From positions 310,001 through 374,000 of the forward strand of contig NZ_CP026107.1 of assembly GCF_002902965.1 (NCBI RefSeq): 64,000 nucleotides of DNA, in the 5' to 3' direction. The stretch comes from Paraburkholderia hospita. GTDB lineage: Bacteria > Pseudomonadota > Gammaproteobacteria > Burkholderiales > Burkholderiaceae. The notes beneath the pieces were generated by a model. It saw nothing but the letters and a program-made list of their open reading frames with translations, did not search any database and was not told the DNA's origin. A program made the translations under genes and the position numbers. Positions 45,528-55,915 of the stretch are shown here, piece after piece (within the stretch, counting starts at the first letter, position 1; every line of letters begins with the position of its first letter).

Positions 45528-46460
45528 TTACTTCGCGTTAGCCGCCGTATCGAATGGACTCAGTTGCGCGGCGGCGGCAAACATCTCCGTGAACTGATCG
45601 AGCGCCGCGAGCGTGTCGCGTCCGCTGCGCGTGATCCGGTAAAACGAAAACTCCACTTCCGGGCGGATCACGTCGATGCGCACCTGGTAGTGCCGGCAAA
45701 TGTGTTCGCAGAACGACGGCATGATCGCGACGCCGAGTCCTTCGTGAGCCATCGCAATCGCCGTCTGCAGATGCCCGATCACCGTCCGGCGGCCTGTCGT
45801 CACCTCTTCTTTCGACAGCGATGCCTCGATCAGACGCTGCAACGGGTTGTCCTTCGGCAGCGTGATGAGCGGGAGCCCTTCGAGCGCGCGCCATTGCACG
45901 CCGTCGCGCGGCACCTTGCCGATGCCATGCGCGCTTTCCATCGTCGACGAGACCACGACGAGCCGCGTCGGAAAGATCGGCACGCGATCGATGCCGGAAA
46001 GCTGCGAAAAGAAAATCCCGAACGCCGCATCGAGATCGCCTTCCTCGACCATCTTCAGCAGTTCGCCCGGCGGACGGTCGACGAGTTCGATCTGCGCGTC
46101 GGGGTTGGTCTCCGCAAAACGCGCGAGCACTTGCGGCATCAGGCTCGCGGCGATCATCGGCGTGCAGCCCAGCAGCAACGAGGCCTGTTTTTGCCGGCCC
46201 AACTCGTTCAGCTCGATCACGGATTTTTCGAGCGTCTCGACGATCTTCATCGCGGTCGGGTAGAACAGGCGGCCCGCTTCCGTCAGCGCGACGGTGCGCG
46301 TGGTGCGCTCGAACAGGCGGCAGTTGAGCTGCGTTTCGAGTTCGCGAATGATCGCGCTCAGCGCGGCCTGACTCAAATGCATGCTCTGCGCGGTCTTCGT
46401 GAAGCTCGATGCGTTCGCGACGCCGAGAAAGACTTTGAGTTGTTTGAGGGACAGGTTCAT
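45528..46460 (-). CDS. LysR-family regulator of the catabolic cluster, 310 aa
   Basis: The HTH is LKQLKVFLGVANASSFTKTA followed by QSMHLSQAALSAIIRELE. The effector domain includes LLLGCTPMIAASLMPQVLARF and HEGLGVAIMPSFCEH. I chose ATG 46460 (MNLSLKQLKVF). It is on the same strand as, and 186 bases downstream of, the UbiD gene, at the far 3' end of the catabolic operon. Regulation of the shared CGATTGRTTGATAA motif by this protein is a hypothesis. Confidence 0.9.
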   Translation of the reverse strand: MNLSLKQLKVFLGVANASSFTKTAQSMHLSQAALSAIIRELETQLNCRLFERTTRTVALTEAGRLFYPTAMKIVETLEKSVIELNELGRQKQASLLLGCTPMIAASLMPQVLARFAETNPDAQIELVDRPPGELLKMVEEGDLDAAFGIFFSQLSGIDRVPIFPTRLVVVSSTMESAHGIGKVPRDGVQWRALEGLPLITLPKDNPLQRLIEASLSKEEVTTGRRTVIGHLQTAIAMAHEGLGVAIMPSFCEHICRHYQVRIDVIRPEVEFSFYRITRSGRDTLAALDQFTEMFAAAAQLSPFDTAANAK

Positions 46461-46646
46461 CGACGGCGATCCTTGAGGCAGGGCACGGTAGGGCTGCCCG
46501 GATTCTATCGCCGTGCAGGCGTGTCCGCGACCGGGACAAGACCCGATCGCGGGCACGCTGCCGCCGTGACGCGGCGGCGGATCATGCCGCGCAAACGTTG
46601 CAACCGCGCGTGTTTCAAGCGAAAGCGCGGGCGGGCACGGCGTTTT

Positions 46647-48212
46647 TTACGCGAATGCGTACCGGCCTTCGTCATCACGGACGATCGTCCGCGTGGCGCC
46701 CGTATCTTCGAGCCAGCGCACAATTTCGCGGCCGTCGCGCGTGCCCGTTGCGGACATCAGCTCGGTAAAGCGCTTCGGGCCATCTGCGAGGGCGGCTTCG
46801 AGCGAGTCGAAGCGCGCGCCCGTGAACGCCGGGGGCGTCGGCACGCGGTGTTCGAGATCGCGCTCCTCGCCGGGACGCAGCAGCGGCAGCGTGAGATCAA
46901 AGCCCACTTTTGCCGTCACCGTCGCGCCGTCGAGCGAAGGATCGAGCGGCATCGCGCGCATGCCGCTGTGCATCACGAGATCGCGGTCGGCCTGAAAGCG
47001 CGTCGCGAGCGCCCAGTCCATCTGCTCGTCGGAGAAGATGTCGATGTCGGGATCGACGACGAACACATGCTTGACGTTCGCGAGCGACGCGAACACGGCG
47101 GCGATCGCGTTACGCGCTTCGCCGGGCACGCGCTGTTGAATCGCGACGCGTACGTTGAACATGCCACCCGTCGCGGGGCTCGCATACACGCCCTTGATCT
47201 CGCGCACTGCCGTTTCGAGCGCGCGCCAGACGGTCACTTCCGTGCGCAGCGCGGCGAGTTGAGCGGTATCGGTGCGCGCCATCGTGCGGCCGCCGATCGT
47301 GCACGTCTGGAACACGGCATCCTTGCGATGCGTGATGGCCGTCAGATGAAACACCGGGTTCGTCTTGATGCCGCCGTAGTAGCCGAGGAATTCGCCATAC
47401 GGCCCTTCCGGCTCCGCGTGCCCGCGTTCGTCCAGATAGCCTTCGAGGATGAACTCCGCGTCGGCGGGCACGAGCAGATCGTTCGTCACGCATTTGACGA
47501 CGCCCATCGGCGCGCCGCGCAATGCGGCGACGAGTTCGAGTTCGTCGGTGGGAATGCGCATCGTCGCGCCGACGTGGTCGATAGGATGCGTGCCGACGGC
47601 GAACGCGATCGGCAGCCGCTCGCCGCGCTTCGCATGGGCAATGGCGGTGGCGCGCAGATCGGACGGCGCGACGAGATCGACGCCCGCCGTGCGCCGGCCG
47701 CGCAGCATCAGGCGGCGAATGCCGACGTTGGTCCAGCCCGTGTCGGGATCGACCGCGAAGTCGATCGATGCGGAGATATACGGCGCGCCGTCCAGATCGT
47801 GTTGCAGATGCACGGGCAGGGCAGTGAAGTCGCACTCGTCGCCCGTCAGCACGACCTGTTGCACGGGCGCTTCTTCGCGGCGCACTTCGACGAGCTTGCC
47901 TTTGCTGCGCAGACGGTCGCGCACGACTTCGAGCAGATGTGCGGGCGTGGTGTCGAAGGCTTTGGCGAGGCGCGTACGGCTTGCCGCAACGCTGCCCGCG
48001 AGCGACACCGTGCCGCCCGCCGGCTGCTGGAACCATACCGCGCGCGGGTTGCCTTCCATGATGCGGGCGATATCGGCGAGATCGACAGGCTCGTCGCGTC
48101 GTTCGAGTTCCGTGTCGTCGAGCGACGCGAGAAAGCGCCGCAGACGGAAGTGTTCGAGGTCAGGCAGTTCCGCGCCTTGCGCGGTCGAAGGAATGGCTGT
48201 CTTGGGTCTCAA
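46647..48212 (-). CDS. UbiD-family prFMN-dependent decarboxylase, 521 aa
   Basis: UbiD enzymes reversibly (de)carboxylate aromatic or unsaturated acids with prenylated FMN. The family landmark PEGPYGEFLGYYG (about residues 267-279), containing the two conserved catalytic Glu positions, is present, along with NVGIRRLMLRG, IAFAVGTHP and HVFVVDPDIDIF. The start is TTG 48212 with AAGGA about 7 bases upstream; no ATG fits. The prFMN synthase UbiX is encoded in the same cluster at 57330. Substrate unknown; it is not the ubiquinone enzyme by context. Confidence 0.92.
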   Translation of the reverse strand: MRPKTAIPSTAQGAELPDLEHFRLRRFLASLDDTELERRDEPVDLADIARIMEGNPRAVWFQQPAGGTVSLAGSVAASRTRLAKAFDTTPAHLLEVVRDRLRSKGKLVEVRREEAPVQQVVLTGDECDFTALPVHLQHDLDGAPYISASIDFAVDPDTGWTNVGIRRLMLRGRRTAGVDLVAPSDLRATAIAHAKRGERLPIAFAVGTHPIDHVGATMRIPTDELELVAALRGAPMGVVKCVTNDLLVPADAEFILEGYLDERGHAEPEGPYGEFLGYYGGIKTNPVFHLTAITHRKDAVFQTCTIGGRTMARTDTAQLAALRTEVTVWRALETAVREIKGVYASPATGGMFNVRVAIQQRVPGEARNAIAAVFASLANVKHVFVVDPDIDIFSDEQMDWALATRFQADRDLVMHSGMRAMPLDPSLDGATVTAKVGFDLTLPLLRPGEERDLEHRVPTPPAFTGARFDSLEAALADGPKRFTELMSATGTRDGREIVRWLEDTGATRTIVRDDEGRYAFA

Positions 48213-48253
48213 TGTCGTGTCCTTATGTGCAGGGCGCTACGCGGTGCGCGCCC

Positions 48254-48979
48254 TCAGAAGCGTGCTGACAGCGCAGTGGCCGCGAGATGCGCAGCGAAGC
48301 CGCTCGAACCCGCGGCGGGCATATCGGGCGCGAGATGCAGGAACTGCTTGACGGCGCGCAGCGTGACGGCGCTGCAGCCGAGCAGCGTATCGGTGAGCGC
48401 ATCGGCTTCGTCGTCGAGCGACGCAACGGGCACGACGCGGCTCACGAGACCTGCAACGAGCGCTTCCTGCGCCGACAGCCGCACGCGGCTCAGCACCATG
48501 TGCGCAACCGTCTTCACGGGAACGCGCCCGATCAATGCGGACATGACGAGCGTCGGCGGAATGTCTCGCTCCATTTCGGGGATCTGGAAGATCGCGTCGT
48601 CGGCGGCGAGCGCGACGTCGCACACGCCTGCCAGCGCGCAGCCGACCCCGATCGCTTCACCTCGCACCACGGAAAGCACGGGCACGCGCACGGCCTTCAA
48701 CGCATCGTAAAGCGCGAGCGGCGGCGCGGCGACCACGCGCCGCAACGTTTCCGCCGACGGCTTGGCGCCTTGAGGCGGCATCGGCGACTGGCGGCCTTTG
48801 CAGAAGTCCTTGCCGCTGCTGACAATGCGTACGAGCTTCGTATCGTCATCGATCGTGGTGACGGCGGCGATGATCGCATCGCTCATCGGCTGATCGATCA
48901 GGTTGCCGTTCTCAGGCCGGTCGAGCACGATGTCGAGCAGCGCGCCCTTGCGGCGGATTGCGACGGATTCAGTTGACAT
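48254..48979 (-). CDS. Enoyl-CoA hydratase/isomerase family protein, 241 aa
   Basis: Crotonase-fold landmarks: GNLIDQPMSDAII, the oxyanion loop VRGEAIGVGCALAGVCDVALAAD, and DAIFQIPEMERDIPP. The Glu in PEMERD may serve as catalytic base. The start overlaps the end of the large Mo-hydroxylase gene by 11 bases, and the UbiD gene follows after 41 bases, so it is embedded in the operon. No CoA ligase is nearby, so either CoA thioesters arise elsewhere or the enzyme acts on a non-CoA substrate. Confidence 0.88.
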   Translation of the reverse strand: MSTESVAIRRKGALLDIVLDRPENGNLIDQPMSDAIIAAVTTIDDDTKLVRIVSSGKDFCKGRQSPMPPQGAKPSAETLRRVVAAPPLALYDALKAVRVPVLSVVRGEAIGVGCALAGVCDVALAADDAIFQIPEMERDIPPTLVMSALIGRVPVKTVAHMVLSRVRLSAQEALVAGLVSRVVPVASLDDEADALTDTLLGCSAVTLRAVKQFLHLAPDMPAAGSSGFAAHLAATALSARF

Positions 48980-51316
48980 GTGCGCCTCCTTGAGCGCGAT
49001 GAATGTATTCCCAGACTACTTTTGGCGTGGCGGGCATCGCGAGTTCGTCGTTGCCGTACTCGCGCAGCGCATCGGCCAGCGCGTTGAAAATCGTCGCCGT
49101 GGCAGGCGTGATGCCGCTTTCGCCGCCGCCTTTCACGCGCAGCGGATTGCCATGCGTCGGGTCTTCCGTCAGTTCGACGTTGAGCGGCGGAATCACGCCG
49201 GCGCGCGGCATGCCGTAATCCATGTACGAACCCGTCAGCACCTGCCCCGTCTCGCGATCCACGTAGAAGCCTTCCGAGAGTGCCTGGCCGATGCCTTGCG
49301 CGAGCCCGCCATGCACCTGGCCTTCGACGATCAGCGGATTGATCGGCTGCCCCACGTCGTCGACGGATGTGTAGTTCACAAGCTCCACCATGCCCGTATC
49401 GGGGTCCACTTCGAGTTCGCAGATCGCGGCGCCCGTCGGATGCGCGGGCACACGCGTGTTGACTTCAGCGTGTGCGTAGAGCTTTTTCATCGACGGATCG
49501 CCGGGCACGCCGTCCTTCGAGACCTGATGCGCGACTTCCGCGAGACTGATCCGCTTGCCCGAAGCGGACGCGGTGAACGACGCATCCGCGTACTCGATGC
49601 CGGAAGCGTCCACGCCGAACAGCGCGGCGGCGACCTGTTTGCCCGTCGCGATGATCTGCTGCGCGGTGTCGACGAGCAGCATGCCGCCGAGGCGCATCGT
49701 GCGGTCCGAGTGGCTACCGCCGCCGACGCTCACGAATGCCGTGTCGCCCGTGCGCAGCTTCACGGCTTCCATCGGCACGCCCAGATGATGCGCGATGACC
49801 TGCGCGAACGTCGTTTCGTGGCCCTGGCCCGTCGACTGCGTGCCCGACACGATATCGACGCTGCCGTCCGCGCGCACCGTCAGCTCGATGCGCTCGCGCG
49901 GTGCGCCGACTGGCGACTCGATGTAGTTCGCAAGCCCGATGCCGCGCAAGCGGCCATTCGCGCGCGATTGCGCGCGGCGCTCCTCGAAGCTGTCCCACTG
50001 CGCGAGCGTCATTGCACGCGCCATGTTGCGCTCGAATTCGCCGCTGTCGTACGTGAGACCCATCGGGCTGCGGTACGGCAGCTTGTCGTGCGTGACGAGA
50101 TTGCGGCGGCGAATTTCCGCGCGGTCGATGCCGAGTTCGGCGGCAGCGAGATCGAGCATGCGTTCGATCACATGCGTCGCTTCGGGCCGGCCCGCGCCGC
50201 GATACGGCGCAGTCGGCACCGTGTTGGTCATGACGGCACTGACGTGCACGGCGGCCACGGGCACGTCGTAGACGGTCGTCATGATGCGCGTGCCGTTCGA
50301 CATCGGCACGTAGGACACCGTATGCGCGCCGACGTTGCCGATCCACTCGTTGTCGATGGCGAGAATGCGGCCGTCTTTTGAAAAGCCGATTGCGGAGCGG
50401 ATGATCGCGTCGCGCCCCTGGTAGTCGGACAGGAAGGCTTCGCTGCGGTCGCTCGTCCATTTGACGGGACGTCCCACGCGGCGCGCTGCCCACACGACAG
50501 CCAGTTGCTCGACGTAGACGAACGAGCGCGGCCCGAAGCCGCCGCCCGTATCGGGGCAGACGACACGCATCCGCGCAGGCGGCACCTTCAGCGCGGCAGC
50601 GAGGACCAGTTGCTGGCGCACCGCGCCCTGGCTGCCGGAGATCAGCGTGTAGACGTCGTTGGCCGCGTCGTGCATGCCGATCGCGCTGCGTGGTTCCATC
50701 TGGCAATTGACGAGCCGGCTGTGATGAAACTCGCGGCGGATCACGTGATCGGCATCCGCGAGAATCTTGCGCGCGGCTTCGCGGTCGCCGATCTGCGTCT
50801 GAAAGCACAGGTTGCCGGGCGCGCCGTCCCACAGTTGCGGCGCGTCGGGTTGCATCGCGTCGGCGCCGTTGATGACGGCATCGAGCACGTCGTAATCGAC
50901 TTCGATCAGTTCCGACGCATTGCGCGCCTGCAACGGCGTTTCGGCGATCACCATCGCGATTGCTTCGCCGACGTAGCGCACGCGGTCCACGGGCAGCGGG
51001 ATATGAAACTGATTGAAGATCGAGCCCGTCAGCGACGTGAGGAAGGCTTTCTTCGTGGCGTCCACGGCATCGACGGGATTCGGCACATGATCGACGCCCT
51101 GAAAGCCATCGTCGAGATAGTCCTGGCCGACCAGCACGGCGATCACGCCGGGCGCTTCCTGCGCGGCGCTGATGTCGACCGAGCGCAATCCAGCATGCGC
51201 GTGAGGCGAGCGCAGAAAGGCCGCGTGCAACTGGCCATCGACGCGAATGTCGTCGGTGTACTGGCCGTTGCCCGTCACGAAGCGCTGGTCTTCGACGCGA
51301 GGTATCGGTTTGCCGA

Positions 51317-51320
<4 letters not shown>
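48969..51320 (-). CDS. Molybdenum hydroxylase large subunit (CoxL/XdhB type), 783 aa
   Basis: The Mo-cofactor subunit of the xanthine oxidase family. Begins MIGKPIPRVEDQRFVTGNGQYTDD-type (positions 1-24), with PDTGGGFGPR, VKWTSDRSEAF, and the active-site loop APYRGAGRPEA, resembling the AYRGAGR signature of form II CoxL-like enzymes, not the AYxCSFR of true CO dehydrogenase. The C-terminal region has GGLAQGIGQALSEG and KGGGESG, whose Glu is the catalytic base. ATG 51320 overlaps the small-subunit stop (ATGA). It should hydroxylate an aromatic or N-heterocyclic carbon with water-derived oxygen. Confidence 0.93.
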
Positions 51321-51826
<506 letters not shown>

Positions 51827-51859
51827 GATTCACCTGTCTTTCCCGTTCATGCAGCGTGC

Positions 51860-52321
51860 TCATTCGGCGGCGGGTTCGTTCGCTGCGCTGAGCGTCGCGT
51901 TGAAGCGCCTGAAGAACTCGGCGGCCAGCTTGTTCGCCACCGACGTGACGAGCCGCGAGCCGATCTGCGCGAGCTTGCCGCCGACCTGCGCTTCGGCCAC
52001 GTAAGTGAGCAGCGTGCCGTCTTCGGCATCGGCGAGCGTGACGGTCGCCGTCATCTTGCCGAAGCCCGCAATGCCACCTTCGCCCTGGCCGACAATCCGG
52101 TAGCCATTCGGCGCATCGCGTTCGGACAGTTCGAGCGTGCCCTTGAAGCGCGCTTTCACGGGCCCGACGGAGGCGACCACGACGGCCTTGTACTCGTCTT
52201 CGTTTTCCGCCGTGAATGCTTCGCAGCCGGGAATGCATTCCTGCAGCACGGTCGCGTCGTTGAGTCCTTGCCATACCTGTTCGCGCGATGCCGCGATGGT
52301 TTGCGATCCGGTGAATTCCAT
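51860..52321 (-). CDS. CoxG-like SRPBCC protein, 153 aa
   Basis: Begins MEFTGSQTIAASREQVWQGL and has ECIPGCEAF and YVAEAQVGGKLAQIGSRLV, the CoxG pattern of the START/SRPBCC fold. CoxG proteins tether CO-dehydrogenase-like enzymes to the membrane and connect them to the quinone pool. Its presence suggests the hydroxylase delivers electrons to the respiratory chain rather than to oxygen. ATG 52321 has AGGAG about 6 bases upstream. It sits between the FAD and FeS subunit genes, an uncommon position. Confidence 0.9.
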   Translation of the reverse strand: MEFTGSQTIAASREQVWQGLNDATVLQECIPGCEAFTAENEDEYKAVVVASVGPVKARFKGTLELSERDAPNGYRIVGQGEGGIAGFGKMTATVTLADAEDGTLLTYVAEAQVGGKLAQIGSRLVTSVANKLAAEFFRRFNATLSAANEPAAE

Positions 52322-52348
52322 CCTGTTCTCCTGAATTGAGCGGCGTCG

Positions 52349-53152
52349 TTACGACGCGAGCAGCGCCTGCAACGCGCGGCGGGTATAGGTTTCGATCAGA
52401 TGCGCGCGGTACGATGCCGACGCGTTCGCGTCGTCGGGCAACGTATCGCGGTCGATCCACAGCGATGCGAGCGCGGCTTCCGACAAGTCCTGCTGCAACG
52501 CGGCCTCCGCATCGAACCAGCGGAACACCGACGCGCCCGCGCCCGTCACGGCCACACGCACGGCATCGTCGTACTGCGCGATGAACACACCCGTCACCGC
52601 GTAACCCGACGCGGGATGCCGGTACTTCGCATAGGCGGCGCGGCGCGGAATGGCGAATTCGATCGCGGTGACGAGTTCGTCGGCTTCGAGCGCGGTTTCG
52701 AACGTGTCGATGAAATAGTCGTCGGCGGGAATGCGCCGCTGAGACGAGGTGATGACGTGCGCGTTCAGTGCCAGCACGGCGGACGGATAGTCCGCTGCGG
52801 GATCGTTGTTCGCGACCGATCCGCCCATCGTGCCGCGGTTGCGCACCTGCGGATCGGCGATCACGCTGGCCAGATGCGCGAGCGCGGGAATCGCTTCGCG
52901 AACGGTATCGGATGCGGCAACTTCCGCATGCTTCATCAGCGCGCCGACATGCAGCGTGTCGCCGCGTACTTCGATGCCGCGCAGTTCGCCGATTCGCGTG
53001 AGATCGATCAGATGCGAAGGCGCCGCGAGGCGTTGCTTGAGCGTCGGGATCAGCGTCATGCCGCCCGACAGTGGCCGCGCTTCGTCATGCTCGCGCAACC
53101 AGGCGACCGCTTCGGCAAGCGACGCTGCGCGCAGATAAGTCGTCTCGTACAT
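52349..53152 (-). CDS. FAD-binding medium subunit of the Mo hydroxylase, 267 aa
   Basis: CoxM/XdhC-type FAD subunit: PLSGGMTLIPTLKQRLAAP is the first FAD-pyrophosphate loop and TMGGSVANNDPAADYPSAVLAL the second. The C-terminal domain (about 165-260) is the usual CO_deh_flav_C. I chose ATG 53152 (MYETTYLRAASL) because AGGAG lies 7 bases upstream. It completes the three-subunit hydroxylase and starts the cox-like gene block, 67 bases after the alpha/beta-hydrolase gene. Confidence 0.93.
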   Translation of the reverse strand: MYETTYLRAASLAEAVAWLREHDEARPLSGGMTLIPTLKQRLAAPSHLIDLTRIGELRGIEVRGDTLHVGALMKHAEVAASDTVREAIPALAHLASVIADPQVRNRGTMGGSVANNDPAADYPSAVLALNAHVITSSQRRIPADDYFIDTFETALEADELVTAIEFAIPRRAAYAKYRHPASGYAVTGVFIAQYDDAVRVAVTGAGASVFRWFDAEAALQQDLSEAALASLWIDRDTLPDDANASASYRAHLIETYTRRALQALLAS

Positions 53153-53219
53153 GTTGTCTCCTGCGGCAGGCGCGTTGTCTTCGCGCATGCCGGACTTCTG
53201 TGTTGACCGCTATGGCCTG

Positions 53220-53984
53220 TTACGGCTCCGAGAGCCAGTTCTCCAGCGCAGTGGCCAGCGCGACGGGCACTTCGTACATCGCGTAATGTCCCGCGTTGCG
53301 CAGCGTTTCCAGCGTGGCGTTCGGATACCACGCGAGCCATGTGCGCGTCATCAGGTCTGCCGTGATGGTCGGATCGTGCTCGCCGACGAAGAGCTTCACG
53401 GGCGTCCGATTGCCGTCGATCTGCGCGGCGAAGTCGCCTGTGGCCCATTGCGGCAGATAGCCCGCGAACGCTTCGCGCCGCGAGTCGCGCAGCGACAGTT
53501 GTGCGAGATGCGTGCTCCATGGCGAGGCGAGCCGGCTGCCTGTCGAAAAGTGAATGATGCCTGCACGCTTCGTCACGTCGTCGATGCAGGCGGAAAACAT
53601 CGCGACGCGCGTTTCGTCCATGCGCGAGCCGCACGCGGGCACGGCGGACACGCCCGCCATTTTGACGATCCGTTCGGGCGCGGCGAGCAGCACGCGCTGC
53701 ATCGCCATGCCGCCCATCGAATGGCCGATCAGGCTGAAGCGCTGCCAGTCGAGATGATCCGCAAGCGCGAGCACGTCGCGCGCGACTTCATCGAACGTGA
53801 ACGCGCCATCGATATCACGCGAAAGCCCGTAGCCGCGATAATCGAAGAACGCGTAGGAGAAGCGTTCGGGATCGAGCGCGGGCGTGAGCGCATGCCAGTC
53901 GGCCGAGCTGCCGAACCAGCCGTTCAGCGCGATCACCTTGTGCGGGCCGTGTCCGAACTGCTGGAAGCCGTTGAGCGTCGTCAT
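53220..53984 (-). CDS. Alpha/beta-hydrolase of the catabolic cluster, 254 aa
   Basis: The nucleophile elbow is GHSMGG, the acid is in VGEHDPTIT, and the His in NAGHYAMYEVP. The N-terminal ALNGWFGSSADWH is the oxyanion loop. This resembles C-C or ester bond hydrolases used after ring cleavage. Its start lies 3 bases past the fumarylacetoacetase-like stop codon, with GAGGAG inside that gene serving as ribosome-binding site, indicating coupled expression. Substrate unknown. Confidence 0.88.
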   Translation of the reverse strand: MTTLNGFQQFGHGPHKVIALNGWFGSSADWHALTPALDPERFSYAFFDYRGYGLSRDIDGAFTFDEVARDVLALADHLDWQRFSLIGHSMGGMAMQRVLLAAPERIVKMAGVSAVPACGSRMDETRVAMFSACIDDVTKRAGIIHFSTGSRLASPWSTHLAQLSLRDSRREAFAGYLPQWATGDFAAQIDGNRTPVKLFVGEHDPTITADLMTRTWLAWYPNATLETLRNAGHYAMYEVPVALATALENWLSEP

Positions 53985-53987
53985 GAT

Positions 53988-55325
53988 TCAGTGCTCCTCG
54001 GCGTGTGGATACGGCAACGCGGCAGCGATACGCCCGCGGCATTCGCCGAAGCCGATCGATACGGCACCCGGCGCGCTGGCGCGCGCGCTCAACACAATCT
54101 CGTCGCCGTCTTCGAGTGAGATGCGCGATTCGCCGTTCGGCAGCGCGAGCGGCTTCTTGCCCGCTTCGCTGAGTTCCGTCAGGCACGCGCGCGATGCGTC
54201 GCTGGCGCCCGAAATCGTGCCGCTGCCGAGCAGATCGCCCGTGCGCAGATTGCAGCCGTTGCTCGTGTGATGCGCAATCATCTGCGCAAAGGTCCAGTAC
54301 AGATTGTCGGGATGCGTGTGTGTGATCTGCATGGCAGGCATGCGATCGCTGCGCATCGCGGCGGTGGACAGATGCGCGTACAGGTCCAGATTCAGGCCGC
54401 CGTTTTGCTGATCGTGCGCGCCGCGAAGATGCGGCAGGATCGCGGCGTCGCCCGCCGCGCGCGAAGGCGCGGCCTTGCGGAATGGCGCGAGCGCTTCTTC
54501 CGTGACGAGCCACGGCGATACGCTGGAATGGAAGCTCTTACCGAGGAACGGACCCAGCACCTGTTCGAACCACTGAATGCTCTTGGCCGACCAGTCGTTG
54601 AGCAGGCAATAGCCGAATACATGATTGCGCGCGTCGTCGATCGGAATGGGGCGCGTCAATGCATTGCCACGACCGATGACGGCCGCGAGTTCCAGTTCGA
54701 AATCGAGCATCGGCGCGGGGCCGAAACGTACGTTGCCGTCCGTGTCGCGGAACTGGCCATACGGACGCCGCACGTCGCCGCCGCTCACGCGCAACGACGA
54801 AGCGCGGCCATGATAGGCAATCGGAAGCGATTTGAAAGCGGCGGGCAGCGGATCGGCGAGACCTTTGTAGCGGCCGTGGCGTTCGGTGTGATGCAGCGAG
54901 GTCAGAAAGTCCGTGTAGTCGCCGATCGCGCACGGCAGCGTCAATTCGACGTCGGCCACGAGCGGCAGCACCGCGTCGATCGACGATGCGAGGCGCGAGC
55001 GCGCGGGCGCATCGTGTTTCAGCAGATCCGACAGCGCGGCGCGCAGCGCGCTCACATGGCGCGCGTCGAGTGCCATCAGCGCGTTCAGCGTGCTGTCACA
55101 GGCCGACGCGCAGGCGATCGCCGCATCGCCGTCGAGCAGGGCCAGATCGTGCAGCGCGCGCAGATCGACGACGCGGTCGCCAATCGCCACGCCCGTGCGC
55201 GTTTCGCCGCCGCGCACGAACGCGCCGAACGGCAGATTCTGTATGGGGAAATCCGTGTCGCCGGCATTCGCCGATTCGATCCAGCTTCGCCGCGCCGGAT
55301 CGTGCGTGATATTCAGTGCACTCAT
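53988..55325 (-). CDS. Fumarylacetoacetase-type hydrolase, 445 aa
   Basis: Full-length fumarylacetoacetase architecture: an N-terminal SH3-like domain (about 25-125), then the FAH catalytic domain. Landmarks are DYTDFLTSLHHTERHG, PMLDFELELAAVIG, NDWSAKSIQWFE and GDLLGSGTISG, with the acidic metal ligands and the His of the catalytic pair (HH in SLHHTERHG). It hydrolyses C-C bonds in beta-diketo acids, such as fumarylacetoacetate in homogentisate breakdown. No homogentisate dioxygenase is present, so the substrate is probably a different ring-cleavage product. It overlaps the VOC gene by four bases (ATGA). Confidence 0.92.
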   Translation of the reverse strand: MSALNITHDPARRSWIESANAGDTDFPIQNLPFGAFVRGGETRTGVAIGDRVVDLRALHDLALLDGDAAIACASACDSTLNALMALDARHVSALRAALSDLLKHDAPARSRLASSIDAVLPLVADVELTLPCAIGDYTDFLTSLHHTERHGRYKGLADPLPAAFKSLPIAYHGRASSLRVSGGDVRRPYGQFRDTDGNVRFGPAPMLDFELELAAVIGRGNALTRPIPIDDARNHVFGYCLLNDWSAKSIQWFEQVLGPFLGKSFHSSVSPWLVTEEALAPFRKAAPSRAAGDAAILPHLRGAHDQQNGGLNLDLYAHLSTAAMRSDRMPAMQITHTHPDNLYWTFAQMIAHHTSNGCNLRTGDLLGSGTISGASDASRACLTELSEAGKKPLALPNGESRISLEDGDEIVLSARASAPGAVSIGFGECRGRIAAALPYPHAEEH

Positions 55326-55858
55326 GCGGGGCGTGTCTCCGATACTGCTTTATCTTTTTCAGCGGTCCAGGCGTCGAGCGCCGGCCGAGCTCGCATTTTA
55401 TAGCCTGCCAGCTCTTCGACGGGCGCAACCGGGACGGTCAGTTCAACGCGCAGTCCGTTCGGATCGAAGAAATAAATGGAGCGCACGAAATGATGATCGG
55501 TGACGCCGAGCACGTCGATGCCGTGTTCGATCAGGCGCGCTTTCATCGCTTCGAGCTGCTCGAGCGTTTCGAGCCGCAGCGCGATGTGATTGACCCACGA
55601 CGGCGTGTTCGGCGAAGGCAAGGCAGCCGTCGCATCGCCGAGATCGAAGAACGCGATGTTCGATCCGTCGGCCATTTCGAAGAACACGTGCACGTATGGG
55701 CAGTACTCGCCCGTGCTCGGCACGCGGTCGAGGCGGATCACATGGACGAGCTGCAGGCCGAGTATGTCTTCGTAGAAGTGGCGCGTTTCTTCGGCGTCGC
55801 GGCAGCGCCACGCAAAATGATGCAGGCCGAGCACGGGCGCCGGTCTGGAGTTGGACAC
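55322..55858 (-). CDS. VOC-family protein, candidate type I extradiol ring-cleavage enzyme, 178 aa
   Basis: A single glyoxalase/extradiol-dioxygenase module with candidate metal ligands in LHHFAWR, NHIALRLE and LRVELTV. The C-terminal 40 residues are Pro/Ala-rich. The start is GTG 55858 with AAGGAG 6 bases upstream. Single-module VOC proteins include small dioxygenases, epimerases and isomerases; the location between a monooxygenase and a fumarylacetoacetase-like hydrolase favours ring cleavage or isomerisation. Assignment to a reaction is inference. Confidence 0.78.
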   Translation of the reverse strand: MSNSRPAPVLGLHHFAWRCRDAEETRHFYEDILGLQLVHVIRLDRVPSTGEYCPYVHVFFEMADGSNIAFFDLGDATAALPSPNTPSWVNHIALRLETLEQLEAMKARLIEHGIDVLGVTDHHFVRSIYFFDPNGLRVELTVPVAPVEELAGYKMRARPALDAWTAEKDKAVSETRPA

Positions 55859-55915
55859 GGTGTCTCCTTGTAATGCGGTTCGTACAGGCTGTCGCTGGAT
55901 TCGGCGTGTGCCGTA

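Noticed and set aside
45564..48710. 1048-codon open frame on the plus strand
   Set aside because: It is antisense to the LysR and UbiD genes, is Arg/His/Ala-rich without any motif, and results from GC-biased third positions of the real genes.
53988..55325. Homogentisate/tyrosine pathway
   Set aside because: No homogentisate dioxygenase or maleylacetoacetate isomerase is present, and the neighbours are not of that pathway.
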